From a virus, in the IMG/VR virus record IMGVR_UViG_3300042465_004226, positions 1-27,267 of that record: a stretch of DNA of 27,267 bases; one strand, given 5' to 3'. Positions within the stretch are counted from its first letter, which is position 1; each line of letters opens with the position of its first letter. Below, in pieces: positions 8,263-13,995 of the stretch. Below the pieces are notes generated by a model that was given only the letters and a program-made list of their open reading frames with translations, ran no database searches and had not been told where the DNA came from. A program made the position numbers and the translations under genes.

Positions 8263-8303
8263 GAGGCGTCGTAGGGTTTTTATCCTTTCCCCCGCGACGC
8301 CTC
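8263..8303. terminator. Inverted repeat between convergent genes; possible bidirectional terminator
   Basis: A perfect 9-bp inverted repeat, GAGGCGTCG (8263-8271) and CGACGCCTC (8295-8303), flanks a 23-base loop containing a TTTTT run. It lies between the ends of the + strand gene at 8247 and the - strand integrase at 8362, a natural place for a bidirectional terminator. The spacer is too long for a normal tyrosine recombinase core, but the position beside the integrase also allows an attachment-site role. Confidence 0.5.
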
Positions 8304-8322
8304 CCCGCTTGCTCGGCTTGTC

Positions 8323-8346
8323 CTACCTAATTCACTACCTAATTCC
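8323..8346. repeat. Tandem 12-bp repeat next to the integrase end
   Basis: Two head-to-tail copies of CTACCTAATTC plus one base (8323-8334 and 8335-8346) lie 16 bases past the integrase stop. Such short direct repeats beside an integrase often serve as arm-type or Xis binding sites. That role is inferred from position. The AT-rich unit stands out from the GC-rich surroundings. Confidence 0.5.
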
Positions 8347-8361
8347 CGTGACGTTACGCAG

Positions 8362-9276
8362 TTAAGCTGCTGGCCTATCGCCGCCCTGCGGCGGCTCGTT
8401 CAGATCCAGCGGCGGCAGGAAGTCCAGGGCCGACTGCTGGCCCGTGATGGTGGTGTCCAGGTAGTGATCCTTCGTGGTCTTCGGGTTGGCGTGCCCCAGG
8501 TGGTCCGTGGCATCGCCGCCCCCTGCCTTGACGTAGGAGCCCGACGCTTTGCGAATGGCGTGGAAGCCCCTGGCCTTGACGCCTGCCCGCCTACACAGAA
8601 GCCGCAGCGTCTGGAAAAGACTATTGGCCCGGCGGTGCTCGAGCCACGGCCAGACGAGATCGGCATCCGCCCTGCGGTAGCGACGCAGCTGCTGGGCCAG
8701 GTCGGGGTGAATGGCCCGCTGGATCGTCTCGACGCCACCCTTGCGGGTCTCGCCGAGGAACGTGATCCGGCAGGCGTCGAGATCCACCTCCGACCATCGC
8801 AGCCGCAGGTGGCTTCCGATCCGCTCGCCCGTGTACCAAAGCGACTGGACCAGCGTCATCCACAGCCATGGGGCTGGCACGCCACCGATGGAGCCGTGTG
8901 CCGTTCTCGCTGCCCTGACGAGTGCAGACACCTCGGCGACCGTGTAGCCCTTTGGGGGCCGCGTGGGAACCTTAAGGCGTGGCAGATCGGGGAACTCGGC
9001 GGCGATCCGCTTTCGTGCGGCAAAGTTCCACAACGCGCTCAGGTGGGCCTTGTCCTTCGCCACGCTGGCCGGCGAGCAGACCTTGCCGCGATGCGGTGTT
9101 ACGGCCCGCCAACGCAAGAACTTGGCGATTACGAGATCGTCAAAGTCGGCAATCTGTGGCTCTCGCTGCAGGAAGTCCCGCAGCCGGTCGATGGAATGAC
9201 CGAAGAGCACCACGCTCCTGGCCGACAGGTTGTGCAACGGTGCGTACCGCTCGATCAACAGCTCCCGAATAGTCAT
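8362..9276 (-). CDS. int: Tyrosine recombinase, phage integrase
   Basis: The 304-residue protein starts at the ATG whose first base is 9276; GGGAGG stands just upstream on the minus strand. Longer readings to 9504 lack a ribosome site and would run through the promoter area. Residues about 1-100 form a core-binding (SAM-like) domain. The catalytic domain shows R152 in TGERIGSHL, K179 in ETRKGG, H239-x-x-R242, H262 in LGHANPKTT and the nucleophile Y272 in DHYLD, so all catalytic positions are intact. It would integrate and excise the phage at att sites. It is transcribed away from the early region and convergent with the tail/accessory operon. No arm-binding N-terminal domain is obvious, and the protein is on the short side for phage integrases. 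Confidence 0.93.
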   Translation of the reverse strand: MTIRELLIERYAPLHNLSARSVVLFGHSIDRLRDFLQREPQIADFDDLVIAKFLRWRAVTPHRGKVCSPASVAKDKAHLSALWNFAARKRIAAEFPDLPRLKVPTRPPKGYTVAEVSALVRAARTAHGSIGGVPAPWLWMTLVQSLWYTGERIGSHLRLRWSEVDLDACRITFLGETRKGGVETIQRAIHPDLAQQLRRYRRADADLVWPWLEHRRANSLFQTLRLLCRRAGVKARGFHAIRKASGSYVKAGGGDATDHLGHANPKTTKDHYLDTTITGQQSALDFLPPLDLNEPPQGGDRPAA

Positions 9277-9307
9277 GTCACTGCCTCCCTTTTGGTGTTG
9301 TGGCAGT

Positions 9308-9313
9308 AGTATA
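9308..9313 (-). promoter_or_regulatory. Possible -10 element of the integrase promoter
   Basis: Read on the minus strand this is TATACT, 5 of 6 to the sigma70 -10 consensus, placed about 30 bases before the integrase start codon. No good -35 hexamer is seen at 16-18 bases, so the promoter may need an activator or be weak. Confidence 0.3.
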
Positions 9314-9457
9314 CAGAAGTCCAGGGTGTACGAGTTCCCTACTCCCATGCCCTCCGCTACTACTTTCGTCCACTGGTTCGATTGTCGCGGTGTTGGGACT
9401 GCGATTCTCGGAGTGGCTGAAGTGGGCGGGTTCTGCTGGATGCGGCGGCAGGACAGT

Positions 9458-9485
9458 TTGACGCGCCTATTCGCGGCGTTAGTAT
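9458..9485 (+). promoter_or_regulatory. Early promoter with embedded 16-bp operator, copy 1
   Basis: TTGACG (9458-9463) and TAGTAT (9480-9485) are separated by 16 bases. A CTA-N10-TAG pseudo-palindrome (9467-9482) fills the spacer and overlaps the -10. It is in the reverse orientation relative to the other copies at 9785, 10669 and 10697. The expected transcription start falls at about 9492, on the ATG of the next gene, suggesting a leaderless message. Confidence 0.55.
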
Positions 9486-9491
9486 TGGGGC

Positions 9492-9728
9492 ATGGTTGTG
9501 GCACTACCAGAAGGCAAGAAGTTGATCTCGACCGCCGAGGCGGCCAAGATCCTCGGCGTCACTATGGGGCGCATGCGGCAGCTGGCCCTGCTCGAGCCCG
9601 ACAAGGGCGGCCTGCAGTCCTGGCTGGCGGCCCCCACGGCCCGCGTTTTTGACGCCGAAGAGATCCGCAAGCGGGCCAAGGCCAAACGGGCCACCGGCCG
9701 CCCCAGGGGCGGATTCAAGGCCAACTAG
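9492..9728 (+). CDS. Excisionase-like small helix-turn-helix protein
   Basis: The 78-residue protein has a winged helix-turn-helix of the excisionase/MerR type: LISTAEAAKILGVTMGRMRQ at residues 11-30, a wing region with SWLAAPTARVF, then DAEEIRKRAKAKR and a basic tail. It is divergent from the integrase, the usual location of a recombination directionality factor or early repressor. There is no Shine-Dalgarno before ATG 9492 (GGGG only 1-5 bases upstream), consistent with leaderless translation from the promoter at 9458. It is a good candidate to bind the 16-bp pseudo-palindromes or the repeats near the integrase, but this is inference. Confidence 0.75.
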   Translation: MVVALPEGKKLISTAEAAKILGVTMGRMRQLALLEPDKGGLQSWLAAPTARVFDAEEIRKRAKAKRATGRPRGGFKAN

Positions 9729-9730
9729 CG

Positions 9731-9767
9731 TTTTCCCCGGCAAAAGCAGGCCGGAAAAATCTTTTTT
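9731..9767 (+). terminator. Intrinsic terminator
   Basis: CCGGC (9737-9741) pairs with GCCGG (9750-9754) around an 8-base loop. TTTT before and AAAA after can extend the stem, and a run of six T follows at 9762-9767. It stands three bases after the stop of the excisionase-like gene. Confidence 0.7.
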
Positions 9768-9775
9768 CTCACCCC

Positions 9776-9803
9776 TTGCACGTTCTAACGCCGACGCTAG
9801 AAT
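9776..9803 (+). promoter_or_regulatory. Early promoter with embedded 16-bp operator, copy 2
   Basis: TTGCAC (9776-9781), a 16-base spacer and TAGAAT (9798-9803, 5 of 6 to consensus). The operator CTAACGCCGACGCTAG (9785-9800) is part of a 20-bp imperfect palindrome, TTCTA...TAGAA (9783-9802). As in copy 1, an ATG (9810) begins exactly 6 bases after the -10. Confidence 0.6.
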
Positions 9804-9854
9804 AGGCTCATGCGAGCGAATGAGACTCGCAGCCGCCAGCCGGGAGACGAAACG

Positions 9855-10028
9855 ATGAACGCCCTTCTCAATAGCACTGACCGCGTGGTGGCCATCGAGG
9901 TTCGCGGCGAGGTCCGCTACTTCATCACGATGGGCCGCCCTGGGTTCAATCTTCCGGCCAACAACCGCAAGGGCTACGCCACGGCCAAGGCTGCCGAGGC
10001 CGCGAGTCTCCGCTGCGAGAGCCGCTGA
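9855..10028 (+). CDS. Small hypothetical early protein
   Basis: This 57-residue protein starts at ATG 9855 after a GGGAGACGAAACG ribosome site. An in-frame ATG at 9810, exactly 6 bases after the -10, would give a 72-residue leaderless form. The chain looks like a compact beta-hairpin fold (VVAIEVRGEVRYFITMG) with a basic Ala-rich helix. It is unrecognised. It is monocistronic, with its own promoter (9776) and a strong hairpin after it (10037-10066), so it may be an independently controlled regulator. Confidence 0.6.
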   Translation: MNALLNSTDRVVAIEVRGEVRYFITMGRPGFNLPANNRKGYATAKAAEAASLRCESR

Positions 10029-10036
10029 GCGACGGA

Positions 10037-10066
10037 CTTCCAGCCGGCAATCGGGCCGGCTGGAAG
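10037..10066 (+). terminator. Strong 12-bp hairpin, likely terminator
   Basis: CTTCCAGCCGGC (10037-10048) pairs perfectly with GCCGGCTGGAAG (10055-10066) around a 6-base loop; one more A-T pair extends it. It begins 8 bases after the preceding stop. There is no T run, so it may end transcription with a factor or protect the 3' end. Confidence 0.6.
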
Positions 10067-10096
10067 TTAGACTTGGCCGCCAAAGGAGCATTCACG

Positions 10097-10474
10097 ATGG
10101 CAAAAAAGAAATCAAAGCGCGATGCATGGACGCGAACACTTTTCCTCCAGGCTTGCAAGGAGCTCAAACCATTTGCTGACCATTGGCACAGCGTTGGCGA
10201 CATGGAAATAGACGGATTTTCCGTTGCAGACACGATGCAGGACATCATCAACCGCCACGGCCGCCCTGGAGTTATCGCAGCGACAGCTGTGGCGTCGGCA
10301 TGGGGCTGGCTTCTGCAAGACGAAGACCTCCGTGGCGACGTGAACGAGTGCAGCGAAGACTCGGTGGCCAGCGAATACTTTATGGCGTTTTGGTGGCTGG
10401 GCTTGTTTCACGCGAACGCAAAGCCTGCCTCTGCACCAAAAGTCAAAAAGAGGGCTGCTAGGAAGCGACGTTAG
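10097..10474 (+). CDS. Hypothetical early protein with basic ends
   Basis: The start at ATG 10097 is set by AAAGGAG at 10082-10088; a longer reading from 10073 would pass through that site. The 125-residue product has a Lys/Arg-rich N-terminus (AKKKSKRD), a helical middle with a conserved look (SVADTMQDIINRHGRPGVIAATAVASAWGWLLQDED), and a basic C-terminus (KVKKRAARKRR). Both basic ends suggest nucleic-acid or membrane-surface binding. The Trp-rich stretch FMAFWWLGLFH is notable. It is unrecognised. Codon use is slightly less GC-rich than its neighbours. Confidence 0.6.
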   Translation: MAKKKSKRDAWTRTLFLQACKELKPFADHWHSVGDMEIDGFSVADTMQDIINRHGRPGVIAATAVASAWGWLLQDEDLRGDVNECSEDSVASEYFMAFWWLGLFHANAKPASAPKVKKRAARKRR

Positions 10475-10519
10475 TTCGCGGCCTGGATTACTAACCTCAC
10501 GGCCAAGGAGGGCCACACG

Positions 10520-10663
10520 ATGAAACGCCGCTGGAACGCCGCCTTGCAGTCGCTTGTACTCATCCGCATCGGCCAGGAACTCGGCACGGATTCGCCCGCT
10601 GCTCGAGCCGTGCACGATCTTCTGGAACTGCTGGCCAGCGTGGCCGGCGTCCTTCCCAGTTGA
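10520..10663 (+). CDS. Very small ORF, hypothetical
   Basis: A 47-codon frame runs from ATG 10520 to TGA 10661-10663 behind a strong AAGGAGG at 10505-10511. The peptide begins MKRRWNAALQSLVLIRIGQE and continues as a leucine-rich amphipathic helix. The stop overlaps the -35 of the next promoter. The near-perfect ribosome site supports translation. No function can be given. Confidence 0.5.
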   Translation: MKRRWNAALQSLVLIRIGQELGTDSPAARAVHDLLELLASVAGVLPS

Positions 10664-10687
10664 CAGTTCTAACGCCGCCGCTACCAT
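10660..10687 (+). promoter_or_regulatory. Early promoter with embedded operator, copy 3
   Basis: A perfect TTGACA (10660-10665), a 16-base spacer, and TACCAT (10682-10687). The pseudo-palindrome CTAACGCCGCCGCTAC (10669-10684) occupies exactly the same place as in the promoters at 9458 and 9776. It likely drives the gene at 10814 and perhaps the recombination/replication operon beyond. Confidence 0.6.
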
Positions 10688-10696
10688 GCGGTCTTT

Positions 10697-10712
10697 CTAA
10701 CGCCGACGCTAA
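10697..10712 (+). promoter_or_regulatory. Fourth copy of the 16-bp operator
   Basis: CTAACGCCGACGCTAA (10697-10712), preceded by TT, lies 28 bases after copy 3 and is nearly identical to the copy at 9785. It lacks a good -35, so it may be an extra operator giving cooperative binding next to copy 3. Confidence 0.55.
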
Positions 10713-10758
10713 ACACTGTACGCAATTTCCAGTCCCCTCATTTTGTTGGTCCGACCGC

Positions 10759-10786
10759 TTGACGCCGTAGTGAACATAGGTACAGT
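10759..10786 (+). promoter_or_regulatory. Possible second promoter before the 10814 gene
   Basis: TTGACG (10759-10764), 16 bases, then TACAGT (10781-10786). The spacer holds GAACATAGGTAC (10772-10783), near the GAAC-N4-GTTC form of Gram-positive LexA boxes but with one mismatch. Moderate match only. Confidence 0.35.
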
Positions 10787-10813
10787 TCCCCACTCACACG
10801 AAAGGAAATCGCC

Positions 10814-11083
10814 ATGAGTGATCCCCACCACGCTGAGTATCTCGCCGCCGTCGCCGCCATGCCCGAGCACACCGTTTCGGGCGGCACCACGCGGCTCATC
10901 GACGGGCAGCTGGTCACGACCTACGCGGTCGGCGACAGGATCCGCTGGATCGAGAAGGGCCAGACGCTCAACGGCGTCGTGGTCGAGGTGCTGACGGATG
11001 ACACGTACCACGTGCGGCGTCACGTTCCCGACCACGGCAACCTGCACTACGCAGTGACGGCCGACCAGATCGTGCCGTTCTGA
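10814..11083 (+). CDS. Small protein with SH3-like beta segment, unknown
   Basis: This 89-residue protein lies behind AAAGGAAA. The centre and C-terminus (YAVGDRIRWIEKGQTLNGVVVEVL...YHVR) alternate like an SH3/KOW-type small beta barrel, often used to bind RNA polymerase, RNA or DNA. The N-terminus is His-rich (DPHHAEYLAAV). It is the first gene after the operator-bearing promoters, a position where phages often place an antitermination or regulatory protein. That role is inferred and weak. Confidence 0.6.
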   Translation: MSDPHHAEYLAAVAAMPEHTVSGGTTRLIDGQLVTTYAVGDRIRWIEKGQTLNGVVVEVLTDDTYHVRRHVPDHGNLHYAVTADQIVPF

Positions 11084-11118
11084 ACGCAAAAATCACGGCG
11101 GTTTTGGCACGGGGGTTG

Positions 11119-11133
11119 CCCCCCCCCCCCCCC
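11119..11133. repeat. 15-base poly-C run
   Basis: Fifteen consecutive C follow GGGGGTTG (11111-11118), so G5 and part of the C run can pair as a hairpin. Together with the following T and CCC this is a strongly biased low-complexity site in the gap between 11083 and 11326. It could vary in length by replication slippage or be a sequencing-length error. No gene convincingly covers it. Confidence 0.85.
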
Positions 11134-11181
11134 TCCCGTTTACGTTTTCCCCCCAACTTCAAGGATCACGCACGTACAGGA

Positions 11182-11230
11182 CCACCGGAAGACGGAGTCA
11201 ACCGGTGGAAAGGAGGGCGTCGGAGACGCC
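11182..11230 (+). promoter_or_regulatory. Two adjacent hairpins in the leader of the recombination operon
   Basis: Hairpin 1: CCACCGG (11182-11188) with CCGGTGG (11202-11208), 13-base loop. Hairpin 2: GGCGTC (11216-11221) with GACGCC (11225-11230), 3-base loop. Only 7 bases separate them. No T run follows, so simple intrinsic termination is unlikely. The arrangement recalls paired stem-loops of RNA-based antitermination leaders (as in HK022 put sites) or a translational control region; either role is inferred. Confidence 0.4.
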
Positions 11231-11308
11231 AGCAGCAAGGACGCAAGAACGACCCGCAACGCAGGACGCCGAGCGGGATTTTCAAAGAAAAGTGACGCAA
11301 GGTTTCTT

Positions 11309-11328
11309 ACGAAAGGACGCGACAGATG
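11309..11328 (+). repeat. Repeated 20-base translation-start block, copy 1
   Basis: ACGAAAGGACGCGACAGATG covers the ribosome site and start codon of the 11326 gene. It recurs without mismatch at 11797-11816 before the RecT-like gene. It points to duplication of a start region or to shared translational control. Confidence 0.8.
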
Positions 11329-11784
11329 GCATTGCAACAACGGATTGTGACGCAGGACATACGGGAGATCCCGGCTCACTGCGTCCCGCTTTCATCGTTC
11401 GGTGGCCGCCGCAACAAGCGTGGCGGAAGTTGGGAGTACGAAACTCTGCACACGCTGTGCAAGCGTCGAGAGATCAAGCACTGGAAGTTTGAGCGCGGCC
11501 GCACAGGCCAGCTGTTCGTGGAGCCCGAAACTGCCCGCGAACTGCTTGAGTCGCTGCGGAAGCACAAGATCGACGCCATCTCTCCTCCAAAGGATCGTCC
11601 GGCGCTGACTGGCGTGCAGATGGAGTCTGCGTGTGAATCGCTGGCAGACATCGCCACTTCGCTGGCCGGCGTCGAGCGGCTGCTCGAACGGCTCGCCACT
11701 GCCGTCGAGAGCATCGCAACGGCTCCCAAGCAGCACGAACCTGCTGGATCGTGGCGAGACATGAACGGCGAACTGATGAACTGA
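11326..11784 (+). CDS. Hypothetical protein with HTH-like segment and coiled coil
   Basis: This 152-residue product follows AAAGGA in the 20-base block. Residues about 34-75 (GGSWEYETLHTLCKRREIKHWKFERG...LFVEPETARELL) resemble a MerR/excisionase-type DNA-binding fold. Residues 95-132 form an amphipathic coiled coil (SLADIATSLAGVERLLERLATAVESIA). It directly precedes the RecT-like gene and shares its start block. A DNA-binding accessory or regulator of the recombination operon is inferred; no named family is recognised. Confidence 0.6.
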   Translation: MALQQRIVTQDIREIPAHCVPLSSFGGRRNKRGGSWEYETLHTLCKRREIKHWKFERGRTGQLFVEPETARELLESLRKHKIDAISPPKDRPALTGVQMESACESLADIATSLAGVERLLERLATAVESIATAPKQHEPAGSWRDMNGELMN

Positions 11785-11796
11785 CAAACACCCCAC

Positions 11797-11816
11797 ACGA
11801 AAGGACGCGACAGATG
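11797..11816 (+). repeat. Repeated 20-base translation-start block, copy 2
   Basis: Exact second copy of the block at 11309-11328, spanning the ribosome site and ATG of the RecT-like gene. Confidence 0.8.
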
Positions 11817-12731
11817 AGCACGGAAATCAGCACCCAGCGGGCCAGCGGCTTGGCCCTTCAATCGTTCGATGACGCCTACCGCTTCTCCAAGATGGTGTCG
11901 GCCTCGGAGTTCGCCCCGAAGGATTTCCGGGGCAAGCCCGAGTCCTGCATGCTGGCCATCCAGCACGGCAGCGAGGTGGGCCTGTCCCCGATGCAGTCGC
12001 TGCAGTCGATTGCCGTGATCAACGGTCGCCCGACGATCTGGGGTGACGCGGCCCTGGCCCTGGTGCAGAGCAGCCCGGTCTGCGAGTACGTCCGCGAGTA
12101 CACGGAAGGCGAAGGCGACGGCCTGGTGGCCGTCTGCGAGGCCAAACGTAAGGGCTACCCGGCCCCTACCGTCGTGCGGTTCTCGGTGGCCGACGCGAAA
12201 AAAGCGGGCTTGTGGGGCAAGTCTGGCCCGTGGAGCCAGTACAGCAGCCGCATGCTGACGCTGCGGGCACGCGGCTTCGCCCTGCGTAACGCGTTCGCCG
12301 ACGCCTTGCGTGGGCTCATCACGGCCGAAGAGGCCCAGGACTACCAGCACGAGCCGGCCCGCGAGCCCGTTGTGGTGCGTCCGAAGTTCCCGTCAACCGA
12401 GAGTCGCCCGGCGGCTGTGGAGCGCGGCCACGCCCCTGCAACAGCCGTTGATAGCCACGCGCAGCAGACGGCACAGCCGCCGGCCCTCTCGGCCACGAAT
12501 GATCCCGTCGCCAATGCCCGGCTCGCCGTGCAGAGGACGAACAGCCTCGAGCTGCTTGCCGCCCTGCGGGATCGCGTCAACCAGCGGCACAAGGAGGGCA
12601 CTTTCACCGCGGCCCAACGCAACGAGCTCGTGCACCTGATCGACGGCAAGTGCGAGTGGCTGGAAAGCGAGCCAGAGGACAACGGCCAGGAGTTCGAGCA
12701 CGAGGCTGCCGCCACGGAGAACGCATCGTGA
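11814..12731 (+). CDS. recT: RecT-like single-strand annealing recombinase
   Basis: The 305-residue protein (ATG 11814, AAAGGA upstream) matches the RecT family: FRGKPESCMLAIQHGSEVGLSPMQSLQSIAVINGRPTIWGD (about 39-80), a middle VVRFSVADAKKAGLWGKSGPW (about 119-140), then RMLTLRARGFALRNAFADALRGLITAEE (about 146-174). These are hallmark blocks of phage RecT. The protein anneals complementary ssDNA during phage recombination and replication. The C-terminal 110 residues are low-complexity linker plus a helical segment (NELVHLIDGKCEWLES) ending in acidic residues, which could contact host SSB. No RecE-type exonuclease is adjacent, which is unusual; the partner nuclease may be host-derived or absent. 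The downstream gene overlaps by 4 bases. Confidence 0.85.
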   Translation: MSTEISTQRASGLALQSFDDAYRFSKMVSASEFAPKDFRGKPESCMLAIQHGSEVGLSPMQSLQSIAVINGRPTIWGDAALALVQSSPVCEYVREYTEGEGDGLVAVCEAKRKGYPAPTVVRFSVADAKKAGLWGKSGPWSQYSSRMLTLRARGFALRNAFADALRGLITAEEAQDYQHEPAREPVVVRPKFPSTESRPAAVERGHAPATAVDSHAQQTAQPPALSATNDPVANARLAVQRTNSLELLAALRDRVNQRHKEGTFTAAQRNELVHLIDGKCEWLESEPEDNGQEFEHEAAATENAS

Positions 12732-12952
12732 GCGGCTGGCCCACCTTCGATGACGTTGTCGCGTACCTCCGCGAGCACGGCAAAGCCGACATGGCGACCG
12801 TTGCAAGCGGAATGCGTGATGAGGCGCAACGTTGCCGCAAGGCTGCGGAGACGAACCTCAAGGCGTACCACGAACTCAAGATGAAGCACGAGCCACCGCC
12901 GGCAACGCCGGGGTGGAGGAGTTACATAGCCAAACCAGAGTCGAGCGATTGA
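12728..12952 (+). CDS. Small hypothetical protein coupled to recT
   Basis: The GTG at 12728 overlaps the recT stop (GTGA). The 74-residue protein is charged and mainly helical: FDDVVAYLREHGKADMATVASGM, then a Lys/Glu-rich helix and a Pro-rich end. It is unrecognised. Coupling suggests an accessory of the annealing protein, without direct evidence. Confidence 0.55.
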   Translation: MSGWPTFDDVVAYLREHGKADMATVASGMRDEAQRCRKAAETNLKAYHELKMKHEPPPATPGWRSYIAKPESSD

Positions 12953-12998
12953 CACAGCCGGCACGCCATTGCCCCAGCGGCTCACCTGGCCGCATTGG

Positions 12999-13019
12999 TC
13001 GCCACGCGGTGAGTGGCGA
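12999..13019 (+). terminator. Hairpin in intergenic gap
   Basis: TCGCCAC (12999-13005) pairs with GTGGCGA (13013-13019) around a 7-base loop, 46 bases after the preceding stop. There is no T run; it could be an attenuator or 3' end. The rest of the 155-base gap 12953-13107 shows only the ribosome site of the next gene. Confidence 0.35.
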
Positions 13020-13107
13020 GTAACCACCGCAGTCGCAGCGCTACCTCCCAGCGTGATGCGACCGAACGCCCCACGTCACGGGGCCAATACACGAAGGAGC
13101 GTGAGAC

Positions 13108-13431
13108 ATGAGTCTGATTCCAAATGGATGGGTTCGCATGGCGGCGTATGACACGCGGCCAGATAAGAAGCATGGAAACCCAGGGGACGAGTATCGCGTT
13201 TTGCTTGCTGCTGCATCGCGCCGAGAAATCGACGTGATGACTGTCGCAGGCATTCGCGGAAAACTGGTCAACAAGACGCAGGCTGACGCATACCTTGCGA
13301 AACACGCGAAGCCATCGACGGCTACGCAAAAGCCTTGCGTCGATGTTGCGTCTGACGCCTTATTGCTGGCGATCAACTCCATCTCTTATCAGCTTGAGCG
13401 AATCGCGAACGCCATGGAGGCCAAGCCATGA
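13108..13431 (+). CDS. Hypothetical protein, unknown
   Basis: This 107-residue product follows GAAGGAGCG. Its N-terminal part (GWVRMAAYDTRPDKKHGNPGDEYRVLLAAASRREIDVMTVAGIRGKLVNKTQAD) looks like a small mixed fold. The end is an amphipathic helix (LLAINSISYQLERIANAMEAK) similar to the coiled-coil tail of the 11326 product. Codon use is less GC-rich than in neighbours. The next gene overlaps by 4 bases. Function unknown. Confidence 0.6.
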   Translation: MSLIPNGWVRMAAYDTRPDKKHGNPGDEYRVLLAAASRREIDVMTVAGIRGKLVNKTQADAYLAKHAKPSTATQKPCVDVASDALLLAINSISYQLERIANAMEAKP

Positions 13432-13748
13432 GCGTCTTCATCGACTCCCAGTGCGACCTGCCGCTGTTCACGCAGCGAGCACCGAGCGTCAACGGCTCAA
13501 TCACCTCGGCCAAGGCGGCCGACTCGCTATCACCCACGACGCTCAACGCGCTACAGCGTCAGGTGCTCGCGTTGCTTCAGGCGACGCCCGGCGGGCTTAC
13601 CGACGAAGAGATGCAGACCCGTTTGGGTATGAACCCGTCAACGCAGCGGCCACGGCGGATCGAACTTGCACGGCGTGGTCTGGTTGTCGAGGCCGGGACC
13701 AGGCGGACTGCGAGCGGAAGGATGGCCACGGTGTGGAGGGTTGCGTGA
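13428..13748 (+). CDS. Small winged-helix DNA-binding protein
   Basis: The 106-residue protein has a disordered first third. From residue about 42 a winged helix follows: LQRQVLALLQATPGGLTDEEMQTRLGM..., the recognition helix NPSTQRPRRIELARRGLV, and a wing GTRRTASGRMATVWRV. This fold is common in small phage regulators. It overlaps the genes before and after (ATGA, TGATG). A role in transcriptional control or replication loading within the operon is inferred. Confidence 0.7.
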   Translation: MSVFIDSQCDLPLFTQRAPSVNGSITSAKAADSLSPTTLNALQRQVLALLQATPGGLTDEEMQTRLGMNPSTQRPRRIELARRGLVVEAGTRRTASGRMATVWRVA

Positions 13749-13942
13749 TGGCGAAGCCGCAGTGGCTGCAGGACAAGGAACGCGACGAACTTTCGGCCCG
13801 CAAGGCTGCATACGAGGCGACGCGGGATCTCGACTTCGAGGAGTGCGTCATCGCCTACTGCAACTGGCGAAAGGACGGGCACCAAGGCTCGTTCGATTTG
13901 TTCAAACGCGATTGGTACGCGCGACGCGGGAAGGTGATTTGA
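13748..13942 (+). CDS. Small hypothetical protein
   Basis: This 64-residue product (ATG inside the upstream stop) begins MAKPQWLQDKERDELSARKA, a charged helix, followed by a compact domain with CVIAYCNWRKDGHQGSFDLFKRDWYARRG. Two cysteines and several aromatics suggest a folded core. The family is unrecognised; it lies between a winged-helix protein and the methyltransferase. Confidence 0.55.
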   Translation: MAKPQWLQDKERDELSARKAAYEATRDLDFEECVIAYCNWRKDGHQGSFDLFKRDWYARRGKVI

Positions 13943-13947
13943 CGGGT

Positions 13948-13963
13948 GTGCCACGGTAGGCAC
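13948..13963 (+). terminator. Short hairpin before the methyltransferase gene
   Basis: GTGCC (13948-13952) pairs with GGCAC (13959-13963) around 6 bases. It is small and lacks a T run, so an attenuation or RNA-stability role is possible but weak. Confidence 0.25.
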
Positions 13964-13995
13964 GGGTTCAGAACACAACGCAAGGAGGCACACGT

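Noticed and set aside
8263-8303. Simple loxP-like core for the integrase
   Set aside because: The inverted repeats are 23 bases apart, whereas tyrosine recombinase cores usually have 6-8 bases between the arms.
8464-9309. Plus-strand ORF of 281 codons opposite the integrase
   Set aside because: All tyrosine recombinase catalytic residues are on the minus strand; the plus frame is a shadow.
11104-11295. 63-codon frame through the poly-C run
   Set aside because: Non-ATG start with no ribosome site, Pro run caused by the C tract and a basic low-complexity remainder; it also overlaps the hairpins.
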